From Siphonodentalium dalli (lineage: Eukaryota > Mollusca > Scaphopoda > Gadilida > Siphonodentaliidae), in assembly GCA_032622095.1 (NCBI GenBank), contig CP136063.1, forward strand, positions 208,121,934 to 208,185,933: a DNA stretch of 64,000 nucleotides, written 5' to 3'. The notes under the pieces were generated by a model. It did not search any database. It had not been told where the DNA came from and saw only the letters and a list, made by a program, of their open reading frames with translations. Within the stretch, counting starts at the first letter, position 1. Each line of letters opens with the position of its first letter. The translations under genes were made by a program, and so were the position numbers. Shown here one piece after another: positions 35,601-50,600 of this stretch.

Positions 35601-38600
35601 CGAGAACGATATATTGCTCAACCACATCACTACATTTTTCAGTCACAGTCCCAAACGCAAATAAAACGAGCGTTGTGTATTTTCCACGATTGCTGTCGAA
35701 CCAATATTTACAATTTTTACAATACGGTTTCAAGTGGTTAAATTTACTAACTATATTGTTCGTGGTAAATTCAGAACTAAGTGTTTGGAACATTGATTCT
35801 GCAAACCTTAAATGTTACACACCTGCGACCACTCTATCTGTTTAGTAACGGAAATTTAAAGTTATTCTGAAGACCAAACAAATATTTATGTTTTTAATCA
35901 CCATTGTTGTAGTTAAAGAAAGTCAATTTTCGGGCAAAAAATGTTAAGTTGAGCATTGTTTGTTAAAAAATGTGCGGCTTTGAATATATTCTAATTGCAG
36001 ATAATAAAGGTAAGAAAGTAGGCCAGGGCATGTAAGAGCGAAACGCTTCCGTGTCTTGGATTGATAGCATGATTGCGTGCGTGTATTTTTTCTCTTCCTC
36101 CGTTGTTATACTTTGTTCTCAATAACAATTAAAAAAATGTTTTTTTAAATGGTGTAAATCTGTTATCATGATTTCCATGTGCGAACTTAAATTAACGGTA
36201 CGAAGTTCATTAGATTCTGGTAATAGTTCGGTTCCTTGTGTCTTCAGATTTTTTTTTTCGTGGGGATCTTGGAAACCATGTGTTTTTGGAAAAGGTAGAG
36301 CCTACATAGTTTGGAAATCCATATTTCCAATTTTACGACGCCCCCTGACGGCCATCTTGGAGTTTTTTAAATGGCCGCCAAAAAATTAATATTACCTGGT
36401 TTTCAATCGTCTGGAAACATCCTATGGATATATATAATCAAATAAAGGATATTTTTCAATTGAAAATGCAATAGTGATCGAGTTCGGGTGGACCTGTAAC
36501 ATTTTCAACCAACAATCAGCTCAGAATGCTGAAAAAAGCTCTCAAAATGCCTGTTTTGATCCAAAATGCACCAGCCAAGCATCACAACGCTCAGTGTTAT
36601 AGCTAACATGCATAGCCCATACTAGTACATGTAGTCAAGTGGATTAACACAACATCGAGGTTGGTCGGACTAAAGCATGCAACTTGGAACATATGTTCTT
36701 TGAACATATAAATGTCACTGGTAAGCCGTAAATATGGTTGCAATGTCAATGGCAAAAAGAAAATTGGAGAAAACAAGAAAATACCCATTTCTTTGAAACC
36801 AATCTGTATTGTTTGATATCAGTATGCACATGCATAAGCTAAACATGCCGTCTATGGCTATTAACTTAATATTCAGCGACATATTGAGACGTCATTAGTG
36901 GGCCACCTTAATGATTGAATCGTGACTTCAGTGACTAAAGTATGAAACTTCAAAGATATGTTGCTTAGACATAGGGGAAACTCTTTTGAAGGGGTTGCCC
37001 GCGTGGGGTCCTGTGTCGGGATAAAATCAGGTTTGCGTGGCGACGGCATCAAATATGTGGAGAAAAGTTGAAAAGGGTCACCGTTGAGAACCAATGCGCC
37101 TTGCGTTTGAAGAAATGATGTTAACTCACACACATTGTTATTAATGGTCCATCAAGCGGACTGAGTCCTAATGACATATAACGTCATGGTAAATTGCTAA
37201 GGTGAAGGCCATTGGAAAAAAGTGTAATATGTTGTTCTGTGTTGTATTAATTGTCTCATATTCCGATAATCCTAGTGCGTTAGTCATAAAATCAATCCCA
37301 TCATAATGCACAAAATTAGGGCGCAATCACCGTGTTAAATTTGATATATGGTGTACTTGGTATAGGGAGGTCACTGTCAACATGTGTCAACATTCAGTTA
37401 ATCCATTAGCACATTTTAATACTACCAACAATGGTATTTGTGGCAGTACACAAGTCATGGTGCATTAGCCTTAAGAGACCATCAGACCAAAATAAATATA
37501 ATGTTGTGATTTTAGTAACTAAAGCATGATACCTCACCATATGTGTTGCTTAGGTATAGTGGAAAATGTTTGGAGGGGGTCACCAGGTGAGGGGTCATGT
37601 GACAGGATAAAAGCTGGTTTTCATGACAACGGCATCACATATTTGGAGAAACGTCTTTTAAAAGCCCACTGAGTTGGCAACCCGATGAGCATTGTGTTTG
37701 AATAATTGGAAGAAAAAGCTCATACTATAAATAATGGTCCATCAAGCGGACTATATAGGCAACAGGGTATATAGGGTCAAGGTCAATTACTAAGGTCAAG
37801 GTCATTTGAAAAAGGTAATTTGTCATATATTTTTATAAATTGTCTTATATTCCGCTACGACTAGTACATGTGTTAGTCATACAAGCAATCCCCTTCATAC
37901 TACACTCAAATTAGGACACCATCACCACGTTCAATTTGATATATGATATACTTGATACAGGACGATCACTGTCAATGTGTCACAACATTGAGTTTATATA
38001 CATGTATAATCACATTTTAAGTACTACTTTTTATCGTAGCATCAGACCTAAATAAAGACGATTGTGTTATTTTATGTTTATGTTTATACTAAAGCATGAA
38101 ACTATGAAATGAAAATATGATGCTTATGTATGGAAGCAACTTTTGGGGTGCGGTATCCGGTAGGGTGGAGGAGTCGTATTTCAAGGTCAATCAGAAGACA
38201 ATGGTCAGATACCCAGAACAATGCCATAAGTGATCAAATAACTGCTGTGGTGGCTAAATAATGCAATTGATACTAAATTTAATACATGCTCCATAATACC
38301 TTTCAACCATCGCAAATCTGCGTTTAGGTGTCCTATTTTTCAGCCAATCGGGATAGTCCACATATGTCAAGGTTACTAACGGGAGATAATGGAATGTTTG
38401 GAGCCATATTAGGATATGTCTTGAAACACGACCACGCAGAGTCAATATCACAGAGAGGAATTACCATACCACTTTTACTCTATTCTCATATCAAACTGGG
38501 ATCAATAACTACTCCAATTCCTTACACACTGCGTCCCTTAAGGAATGCCTTTCACATTCCCTACGCATAGTGGAGTCCATTAAGGATATCATTAATCGTG

Positions 38601-41600
38601 AGTGTATAGTGTCTAAAGCATGGAACTTGTCATATTGGTCGAGTGACCCCAAGCTGAACATTGTTGGACATTGGTATTCAGATGGGATCAGATTGATCAA
38701 GGTCAGCTCAAGGTAATTTATGTCAGCATCCCCCTATACGTTTATCATTTGTGGGCGTTTATAGAAATATGGGATATATTGAACATAGCTACTCCGACAC
38801 TGGCGTAGAATGTCACACAATGAGTTTGATAGTCAATTTACACGTTGTTAGAATTCATCAAATATATATAAGACTAGCTGATGTGCCCGACTTCGTCCGG
38901 GCTATTTGGGGATTTCTTTGTGATCGCCTCCGTCTGGGCAGAATATACAGCGTCGGTCCAGAAACATGCCTATATGAGCGTAATTGAGCGGGATCAAGGT
39001 CATGGACACGATCGCACGTGAAAATAGGACCCGTCAATATTGTTCTCGGCCTATATACCAAATTTGAGTCGGATCGGTCGAGGTCCAGAAACATGCCCAT
39101 ATGAGCATATATATATGAGCGAGGCCGAGGTCAAGGACACGATCGAACGTGAAATTGCACCCGCCCATATTGTTCCCGGGATCAAAGTAGTACTAAATAC
39201 CAAATTTCAGTCGGATCGGTAGAAACATGCCTATACGTCCAGCAGTTTTCCCGGCCATAGCTAACAGACAAACAAACAGACAGAAGTCCCAAAATATATA
39301 TTAGATCATTTGTGGGTACCCGTTTCAAGGTGAAGGTCACCTCGGGCGGAAAAACTGACCCGATGAAAATCTCCCCCATTCCCATGAACCCCTAAGTACG
39401 AACACTGACATGCACAACACGCTCATGTCTGTACACAGACACAACACGCTCATGTCTGGACACATACACGCTCTTTATCAACGACAATGCGGATACGAAC
39501 GCTCTTTAACTTTAACGCGATTAACCCATGAATTCCCATTGCGGTGGCGGGGGATTGGAGAATGAGTGATCTGACGTTCTCAGAAGCGAAGCGATGACAC
39601 TCCATCTGCTATTTACCCTTAGATAGGAAGTTTGGGCTCAATCCGTCCGGCAGATTTCCGGCCATAGCTAACAGACAAACAGAAGTCCCAAAATATATAT
39701 TAGACTAGCCGATGAGCCCGACGTTGTCCGGGCTATTCAAAAAACTAATTTCAAGTCGATAGCTCTACCCAGCCCGACGTTGTCCAGGCTATTCAAAAAC
39801 CAAATTTCAAGTCGATAGCTCTACCAGTTTCCGAGATCTCGTCTGCGCATGCGCGAATCTGGCGTCGCACGTGCACGTGCTCGGATAAAATTCGTATCCG
39901 GGGCAAGATACATTCACATACCAAATTTCAAGTCGATAGCTCCACCCGTTTCCGAGATTTGGTCGGCGCATGCGCGAAGCTGGTGTCGCACGGGCTCGGC
40001 GACCCGATAAAATTCGTATCCGGGGCAAGATACATTCACATAGCAAATTTCAAGTCGATAGCTCCACCCGTTTCCGCATGCGCGAGGCGAGCGCCGCACG
40101 GGTCGCCAATACGACAACGTCGACCGCCTGGTCAAACTAATTTCGTCACATTATCGACTAATAATGAGGCTATTCTAAGCAGATTATGTGCAGACAATGA
40201 CACAAATAGGTCAACTCACGACTTTCTTAGTGAACGCTCTTTAACATGTGTTTTACTGTGGCCCGCGCCATAAAAAGAAATAACGAGTAAGAGTCCGTTG
40301 TCTGCTTTTCGAAATCAAATAATCACATTATGTACCTATTTCACATTATTGGTCGATTCTGTGTGTATTTCCGCGATGATATGTTGGTCTGATATATATC
40401 AAATTAATGCAGGTTTCGGTACATGGTACAATGTTTTTAAATTCATAGAAAATGATTACCGATAGATATCCCTTTTCTCGGCGTAAAAATACGACCGTGT
40501 CCGCAGCGTTCCAAGATAAAAATAATAGGGAAACTATCAAACCCATATTAAAGATATATTATGTACTTATTCGGGTGCGTGAAACTAGTAAGTTAGTATT
40601 CAGGCACTATGCCAACTGTAGGAATATAGCATTCTAGTAACATCGCCGACAATTTGAAACAAATCGACCTTACCAATCCATAGAAAACATCGTCTGAACT
40701 ACGCCCAATTGTAAATATTTACTTCTCGATTCGGGACGCAACTATCTGTGATAAGCTAACGAAAACGATTTCGCCATCGAGAGTCACTGTATTTAATTAA
40801 TATATAAGAATGGCGGTGTTTGTTGTCAATATTTGTAAAAATTACTACTCCGAGAAACAGTATTCTCCATTTCTATCTGATCACCCTACCGAAATATTTC
40901 ACATCACTTTAAATTATATCCCCTGCAGTTTTCAGTCTGGGGTGTTGTGGCAATCAAGATGAATATAAACTCCAGTCATCTCCTGGAAGTATATATCCAT
41001 TCGCATTGGTCAATCTAGTACGCCAACAAAAGGATCCATACCTCCTGGAGATTTCAATATATGGGGTCGGTGACAATCAAGGTGAACTTGATCTTCCCTC
41101 CTCTCCTGTAGGTATATCTCCATTATTATTGGTCAATATACTACGGTTGGCCAAAATGATAAATATTTAGCAGGGATACGACAGAGAGAAACGTGGTTAT
41201 GTGAACAAACCTCCTGGAAAGTTATATTTGTAGAACTTGAACTAAGTGTTGCACAAGACAAACCTTCATTCGTGAATCAACGCACTGGAAGATACAACTT
41301 CACTCAAAATGCAGTTTCATTAGATAGATGAATTTAATAGTTTGTTCAGTGAGTTAAACGCACTTTTGTGAATTAAGTCCCCGGTGATAGCGCGCGGATT
41401 TTGACAACTTTCAACTCCGTCTTGTGTCGGAAATATGAGTGTTCACATGCAGGATATTTCATCTCGTCATAATTATGGTATCTTCCGTAGCCAAATAAAC
41501 AGGTTCAACCAGCGAGGATCTGCTGAATTTTTTCCAGACAAAATGCGGGGGTGAGTCGGGTGTGTCGTGTCCGGAAATCGTTAATAATGCAATCTGTTTG

Positions 41601-44600
41601 CTATACTGAAATTTACTCATGTTTGTCCTCTATATAACTTTATATAGACTCATCTAAATGAATATATCATTTAGTACACAATTAGCTCCCTGTAGGGGAT
41701 CAATTTATGGTCTGACAAATATTTACATATGTTGTTTGAGACCAAATTAAATTATACCATTATGGGTACCAGGTATGGAATTAGATTGTGTGATGGTATA
41801 TAGGCACGGTGGCAGTGGATTTATGTCCCCAATATTATCAACTAACTGTATTTCACATGAGGAATTATTAACTTTCATTAAAATTAATTGAAAATATTTA
41901 TGAAAAATTAAAAGTAATGCAAAACATAACACTCTAAACATATAGTCGCCTGACTTGACAGATAACCATCTGACAAAACTAAAAATAACAACTAAAACTA
42001 TACGGAAACAACTAATTCTTCACCTTTATGTGATAAAAACTATGATTTAATGTTCTGATAGGTTGAAGTTACATGCCATTGACTCGGTATCGCGATTAGA
42101 ATTGACGGACAGATTGAAAATTAATTTATGAGCCAGTATGAGCGATGATTTTATTGAGTAAGTTATAATTGGCCGAAGTGATACCTGTACAATAGATAGG
42201 TTTCATAACTTGTTCTTTAAAATTTTTAAGTGGCGATATATATATATTTTTTTTTTTTTAAATTAATAAAAATGGCATATGGCCTAATTCAGTTATCATG
42301 GTCATGGAACCTCATCGGCACAATGTGGCTTTAGCCCTTTAAACTTATTAGCTCCGTATGAGCGACAGGCGTACTACACAAAAGGAGTAACGAAAAATGT
42401 AAACACAGGGCTAAACCCATGTAGTGCCTCACCCTTCCAGACTTCAAACCATAGTTTCTAGCATATACTGACTGGCTCTGGACGTCCGATCAGTCAACAC
42501 AATGCTACAAAATACACACATACAATGGCTGCGGACACACATACCACAGTAGCGATGGCATAGTAGGTGTGACAATTTATTATGGTGGAGTTTGGTGACA
42601 ATTATTGTCATAATTAATATGCCATAGCTAGTCATGTCGCGCGCTGCATATTCGCCCCAACGTTCGTTATAATCAGCCTTTTTTCTTGATTTGGGTCCTT
42701 GTCTAGTTCGCTTTGTTTATTCCAGGTACTTTATCGCAGCTGCATTTCCTACAACAGTTCCGACACAGCTGCATTGGCCCGCATGATAATATATAGCGGA
42801 ATTATGCGTAGAAATAAACATCGTAAAATAAAAAACGCAATCGGAGAACTGTCTTAATACGCATGAAAATAATATAAGTGGATACACATGAATTGAAATC
42901 ATATCAACAAAACATACTACGTGCATGATATGTGCGTGAATGAGGGATTGCCACGGTCAAACACAGTCATGTCTGGACGATCGATCGTGCAATTATATAT
43001 ATCGTAGAGAATACAATGTAGCAAAAGGTAATGAGTAGAGATCAACCTTGTTGAAACGCAATGGGTTAATTGGTCGTGTCGACTCACTGTGCGGAAACTC
43101 AGCGCGCAACATGGCTAGCTATGGCACAGGCATATGACGACCAATTGTCACCAAGCTGCACTATAATAAATTGTCACACCTGCTATGCCATCGCTACTGT
43201 GGTACGTGTGTCCGCAGCCAATACCATTTCACACCCAATGAATGAACCTGGAATTCACCTAGTTTTAACACTGAATATTACAACAATAACACCCGGTATC
43301 ACGCTAAAATTGATAATGGGGTTAGATTTGGTGTTTATGCATAGTTTGTTCCATATAATAAAGTACCTATATTAATATGATTGAAGCAGATTTGGATGTA
43401 ATAGTTTCATGCCATTTAGTTTTATAAATAGTCAATAATAATGGTGAGTGGCACATATATTTAGTGACTTGTAAAAATAAGTAGTGGAACGGGATTGGAA
43501 ACAGGATTAAACAAGGAATACATTTGAGGTGGTTTTCCTGATAAAATATTTAGTAAACAATCTTTTAAAAGTATCAAATATGTGGTAATGGATGTGGGTC
43601 CAAGGTTGTAAATAACTTTTGGGTCTCGTGTCTGCATTTTTTCCACCCCCCCCCCCCATTTCAACTATAAATGATTAGGGTGTGGGAGATGAGCTCCCGT
43701 TAGTATTTCTAGAATTGACAGTTTCCAACATCTAAATATTCAGATAACGTGTTCATCCACACAACTGAAAATGGTGGAAAGTTCAATAATCAGAATAATC
43801 AATTGGTGTCGATGATTATGTAACAAACTTCACTTGGAATGTTGGACCTATTGATGAAATCCTCGTTCGCTCCGGTCCCTCGAATTTTACGACACGACCT
43901 AACTCGTGAATTATGTCACCTGATCATCGAAACTAATTTATTACACTCTTATATATTGCATGTACATATTTCATTTACCATCGGAGATAGGGATATGCAT
44001 ATATTGGCACATATCCTTGAGAAATCGTATATGAGTTAAACAGTTCCCCACCTGCATAATGACTTTCGCATCACAATGTGTTCATAGTAGAAACTAATCT
44101 AAGACTAAATGTAAATCAAACACACTAAAATGGGTTAAACAAATTAGAAAGAACCATCTACTCTAAGTGAATTCACAGAAAACAAACGTGAACTGTCGAT
44201 TGTTTTGTAAGCGAATAAATAAGTTCAGTTTACGTCGTTTTAACCGACACACTGACCCTTTATTATATTAAAGCAAACTCAGTTAAAAATCCGTCAAACA
44301 AGCCAACTATCACTAAATAATTTTACAAAAAAACTTAAAATCGATCTGCTGCATTCGAATAATCAGATATAATATCTGCATTCTCCTGTCGTTTCTTTAT
44401 GGAAATTATTCGCGTTTAGGCGGTGCACTACAGCTATTGTATATCGGTTATTATAAAAATAACATTTCACTTGCATGGTAGTGTTAACCAGTACAATAAA
44501 TCAAACTGGCGCTATAATATGGCCAAGCCTTGAAATAGGGTGTCTGTCATTTGCTGAATTAGGTCCACAGAGGGTGAATTTAGTGATGTTACCCCGTATA

Positions 44601-47600
44601 GCGGGCTAGCATCAACAAATTCACCCTCTGGTGACCTCATTCTGCTTACACCTCAGCAGAATGAGGTCCCCAGAGGGTGAATTTGGTGATGCTAGCCCGC
44701 TATACGGGGTAGCATCACTAAATTCACCCTCTGGGAACCTCATTCTGCAAATGACAGACACACTATTTCAAGGCTTGAATATGGCATGCCAGCACGGCTG
44801 GTGGTGTCATTGTCACAATACATCGATCACATTCGTAGCAATATATGACGTCAGTCAGTCAACAGTAGGCGTTTATATCCTGTGTTAGAATTAGCAAGTT
44901 AAAAGCAAGAATAGATCAAAATGGTGACGAAGGAACAAACTACAATATTAATATTCTGTCGGTTATACCTGTCTTGGTTCTCAATTCTGTAAGGCAAAAA
45001 TCACGTGATGTTTACAGTTAACCAATCTAGCAGTGTGGTGAATAGCGGGAGTTATAATCTCTACAGATTATTAGCTGTTATAATCAACGTGGAAGTTCTA
45101 AGTAAATGAAGATATTTTTTGTGATGGTAACTTAGAAGTCGCTCGTTTCTAAAATATTGTATGTGAAGCCTGGTGAAGCCATGTGTGTTCACGGCATCTC
45201 TGGTAAATAAAGTATATTATGTTGTAAAATCATCTGACTGTTTCAATAAAAATAAAAAATAAAATATGAAACTCTATATAATGGAGGCCGTCTCTGATAA
45301 TGACTTTATACTCGCAGTTGCTGAGCGCTGTATCAAATGGATTAAAACAATGATACATAGAAATCTTGATAATGTGAGTGGAAAAATTTGTATTGACCCT
45401 CGATATACCAGATGAGATACAGACGTTCTAAAGTGGCATATTATCTTGTAGTCTTAAATTAAACAATTAAAGTATTGTTCCAATGGCCACAAAATGTATA
45501 TAATTACATGCAACGCTGATATACGGACTTCGTCCAAATTTCCGCACATGAATTAGACGAACGCTATTTATTGTTACCTCATAAAGGAAAAATCAACAGA
45601 GAGAACTCTTGATTGTTATAAACTGAAGAAATATAATTGACTATTTTGTTTCTGATGCAATACTTTGTAACACTTGCGGGTGTCTGGACAATGTATATAG
45701 TAGCAAAGGATGCCATATATGTATCGAGATAACATGATCCCACAAAACTGGACACAATCGAGAAACTATAAGGTTTAATTTGAGGCCTAAAGATTATAAT
45801 ATGTCACTTTAATCAACAAAAGCAGCAACATTATTCAAAGGTGTTAGACATTAAAAAACGACCACGCCATTGCATTGTGTGCTTTTGCTTTGCAAAGCTT
45901 GATCATAAGAGCACAATGCGGTCACGAAATGAAACATTAACGTGTGCATAGAACAGAAAATCAAACTTACCGCCCTGACCTATAAGGAAGAAAAACTCAT
46001 GAAAAACAATGCTACTATACTTGGATGTTGAATAGGCATTAACAGAGATACCGGACAAATACACCCATGATCAAGTGGTCCGGATAATTTGCTATCATGT
46101 TGGTTGGTCCTGCTGAATTGCTATGATTATGGAAGGACAAAGAGATGTTGTTAACAGAAATTGCCATTGTTTTGTTTAAAGTTGTTATTTTCACAGTGTT
46201 TTGATGACCTGAAAAAATTTGAGGAAAAGTCATTATGTGTAAAACAATTATATTGTGAAATATTTTAATAATATCTGTGTTGGTTTTTGCAACCCGGTCA
46301 TAATTGAGATTCATATCGTTTTGCAAACACCGGCGCCACCATTATTTAAATATTGCGATATTTATATGTTCCTGGACGTTTCATACAGACACTGGCCTTA
46401 GCTCAAATAGCTCCGATAAGCCAAACACAGCAAACATGATAACTTCGAAAAAATAGCTATAAATTTGTTTAGCAACATCACTTTCATATACCAGCATCAT
46501 AGCAATTCAGCAGGACACACCAGCATCGTAGCAAATTAGCAGCGCCACTTGACCAGGTGTGATATAGTAATGGCGTTGCTTAATCTGTGAAATAGTGCTC
46601 GAACTACATGTATGATGTGCAGGCCTAGATACAGTGTGGCTGACATTTTCAGTGTGAGGTCCACATAGGGTGAAGTTAGTGGCGCTAAGCCACACAGCGA
46701 GCATAACTAAATTCATCCATCCTAAGGGGGTCTCATTCTGCTTGGGCATCATCTTCTGGAAATTATCTACAGTCTCAAATGTGCATTGTTTTAGTTACTG
46801 TTTCCCTTGTGTTCGGTTTCTATATATATCCCCAAATTTTCGAGGCGACAAATGGGTGAACATCATCAGCCTCAATCTGATCCTAGGTCTTCCATAGCAG
46901 TTGGGGCCTAAGAGGAATGAGGTTCCCATAGGGTGAATTTTGTGACGCTAGCCCGTTGTGCGTCACTAAATTCACCTTCTGGGGCCTCACTCTACAAATA
47001 TCAGACACTGTATCATGTTTGATGATGTGGTGTAACAATTTCATTGATATGGAATTCTCTCCAATTGGGTCGTAGCGTGCTAAAATTTATTTGCATTAAG
47101 ACTTTTCACTGGCTTGTGACAATAAATGGTGATCAATTTAAAACGATACAATCCTCACTTATTTCTCCGTGATACAACTTATCCTACTGTTAATAGTAAG
47201 TTCACCTACCCATTTTCAACCACTGCCTGCACTCACTTTCTCTTTCCCATCCCTTCACCTAAACTTTATTATTCGGAACACACAGAACCAAACCCGTCTG
47301 CTATACCCCAATGGTATCTATTGGGGTAACATTTATTTTCTGAGGATAGGACTTAACAAAAGCCCCCAAGCTTGTTGCCCAATCCTCTTTTGAACACTTA
47401 AAAAAACAATTATATGTTTTGTATTTATTGTATGTAATTATGTTCTGTATTAGTTCAAATTAAATATTGTTTAAACCAAGTTCATTGATGTGGCAACCAT
47501 AGAACTAGCATGTGTGCCTGTGAGATGGAATACGATGACCCAATTCATTGGAAGTTCACACTTTTAGATGTCGACTTTCTGGTCCGTAACACAGGTATTT

Positions 47601-50600
47601 GACACAATAAACCCCACCACGCCGAAGACATATATATAAGTCTTACACATATGTCTTTAGGATGGTGAGGTCTCAAAATATCTGTGGTCCGAAATTTATT
47701 ATATGCTTGCCTATAACATAACGGAAAATTACCGAAACATAAATCGTCGTAACTATCTCTTCGAAGTTACAATGAAATACGATTTTGTAATTTCATTGTA
47801 ACTTTTTGTTTTTCACTATAGCTTGCCGAATGACGCCATGACGTCTTCATTTAGGAGCAGTTTACTACTTCACAGCTGATCAATGTCAGAACTTTGGGTT
47901 AACCAGGTGTTGCTTTAATTAGTTGTGCTATTAAAAGTGAAAATGCTACATAATTTATCAACTAACTGTAAGCATTAATAAGGCATGCATAATAAAATGA
48001 ACACATGCAGTTTGAATACATGAAACACAACATTCGTGTCTGGAAAGAAATATCGAATTTGCACGCACCTGATAATTCGATATTTCTTTCCAGACTCTCG
48101 TGATATATTTCGGCATTCAAACAAAAACTGTAGGTATTCCCTATATTTGTGATCTGTGAGTGATGATTATTAGCCCTTTGATGACTGGAGCGTCCTAATT
48201 TTTGTACAAACCTGGGCCAATGCATTCTCTTATATATGCGATTCGACCATGTATAAGAGTATGCATTGGCCCAACAATATTTGCCTTGAGCTTGTAAGCC
48301 AGTGCATTCTTTTATATATGCGAGGCGACGAATGATCGACTCGCATATATAAGAGAATGCACAGGCACGTGGTCTTTAATGCTCCGCCAGCGCAGCTCCC
48401 ATCATGAAAGGGCTAGAAGTATTTTTTTTTGGCTCATTCTTAGAGTGCATGAGTGTATTTTGTACTAATCCATGGCTCAATTGCATTCATTTGTTGCATA
48501 AATTATGTTGAGTATAAAAGGGGATGGTCTCATAAATGGCCGGATTTAGTGTACATTCTCCCTTTAACACTACCCTACAAAATTAAGTAATAAAGTATTG
48601 TAATGTGAGTGTTGGGCAATATTGTTGGGTTAATAATCATCACTCACAGATGTTGCAATAATTATGGGCATCACTTACATTAATAAAGTATCAAATATAA
48701 CGGGAAAGCGACTTCCCAAAAACGCTTACTGTCCTTCTCCCATCTCGTCGCATATAGAACACAAACAGTAATCCCCCTTGAACAATGTTACTCTATTTTT
48801 GTATCCATATTCATGTAATAAATTGTCCGTGTAATTTTATTTTGGTGGGAAGAAATAAACCAAATATGACCAGTTTGAGTGTTTACAAATATAAGACTCA
48901 GTAAGACTGTTATCCAGTATGTTGGCACATGTACATGCGTGATATATACACAAAGAAATAGAATTGAAGAGGTGCCGGAGATTGGCTGATTACACTATGT
49001 ACAGCATGTGATAGTAATCAAAGACTAACCGTGTCTCCCTGAACAGGTCCTTGAACATGAACAACACAAACGCCGGCTTCCTTTCTGAAGCTACTGACCA
49101 CGGTGAGAAATTGTATCTGCAACACAAATATAGAATATACCTGTAAATACATAGATGTGATCTCACAACATACAGCATACAGCTCATTTGTTTTAAATCG
49201 CTCACCCAGGTGTACAATTAAAAACTCACAAAATATCTCTGATAGATTCAAAGACTACCTTAAATGTATATCACAGAACATAATTATGTAGATTTGACGA
49301 TAGCCAATTATTCTACACTTGGGTCATTAATAATTGTGATGTTTCAATAACTATGGGCATCACTTACATTAATTCTAACTAAGTGATATCAACGACCATA
49401 TACACATGCCATTGGCTTCAGACATGATACTCGGTAGTTTATATATACATCGGTTGACCTCTTGACGGCGGACATAAAATGTCACACCGTGCGCTAACGT
49501 CCGTAATGAGTAACTAGCATTCGGCCATTATTCATAACTGGAACTCAGCGATTGGTCCATTGCAACCATTGTATATCGACGTTTCAAACGATGTATGATG
49601 TTACAGGATTGTGCACTATAATAGCCTTTCTACGGGTCAGTTTTATGTATTTCGTGATATTACTGTTATAGGTTTGCGTTGGAAAAAAGCCATAACGTCA
49701 ACGGCCCAGCACACGACGTTCTGAACTCATTTAGCAGTGAAGATGTTAATTTTTTACAATTTTAATAATTTTTTCTTGTATTCTTTAACAATTTTATAAT
49801 TTCACCCATACAGAGCCCCAGACAAACATGAGCAGACGACACTCTTCTATATGCTTCTATATATGTGCGGGGCTCCCTGCAGGGTAATGGATGTTTTTTA
49901 TTTTATGTCCTAAAAATTGTAAGAAACATTTATTTTAAAAAAATGATAAAAAATTGTTAGGCCAATGCATTCTCTTATATATGCGAGGCGACCTATGGTC
50001 GACTCGCATATATAAGAGAATGCATTGGCACAGGGTAAAAAAATATGTTATTCCATCCAATAAACCCATTCTATAAATTGTGATATGCAACGTTCGTTGC
50101 ATTACACGTTCGTTGCATTACAGAAAATAGTGCCATGTGGCCTTTGACTTCCTGTTTGTTGTCTGTTTACATTCCATACACTACGTCTCAAAATACCATG
50201 GCTTCCGATATTTTCCAAAAACTCTATTGATGAAGAGTTTGGAAAGTTATTTTATTAAATACACGCCATTAAATACGTCAATGATCTTCATTTATCTGCG
50301 ACTATTTATTTACGCGGGCAAACAAGGCATAGTTAGGTTACTTATAGAAGCCGATGTTAGTTTCACGTCCCATTTATTCATTTAAGTGTGATTTATGGAG
50401 GCTTTGAATCATGTGATAAATATAATCGATTAATCAACAACTCATCCTCAGTTTATAACGGAACTTACAAAACTCGTCCAGTAAATTAGGTATGGATTTA
50501 ATTTAGTGGACGAGTTTTGTAAATTCAGTTATAAACTGAGGACGAGTTGTAGATCTTCTATATACACAACCATTTATTTTCTAGTTTGTCGGCAAAATTC

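Noticed and set aside
35482-35793. 103-codon minus-strand frame
   Set aside because: No motif, no splice or promoter context and residue make-up typical of chance frames in AT-rich DNA.
38874-38915. CTGATG next to a GC hairpin, resembling a hammerhead ribozyme core
   Set aside because: The strand after the hairpin reads CTATT instead of the required GAAA, and no matching cleavage stem is present. The structure is better explained as the Helitron 3' hairpin.
47826-47852. TGACGCCATGACGTCTTC as a CRE site
   Set aside because: A single occurrence in intron sequence, expected by chance, with no supporting context.
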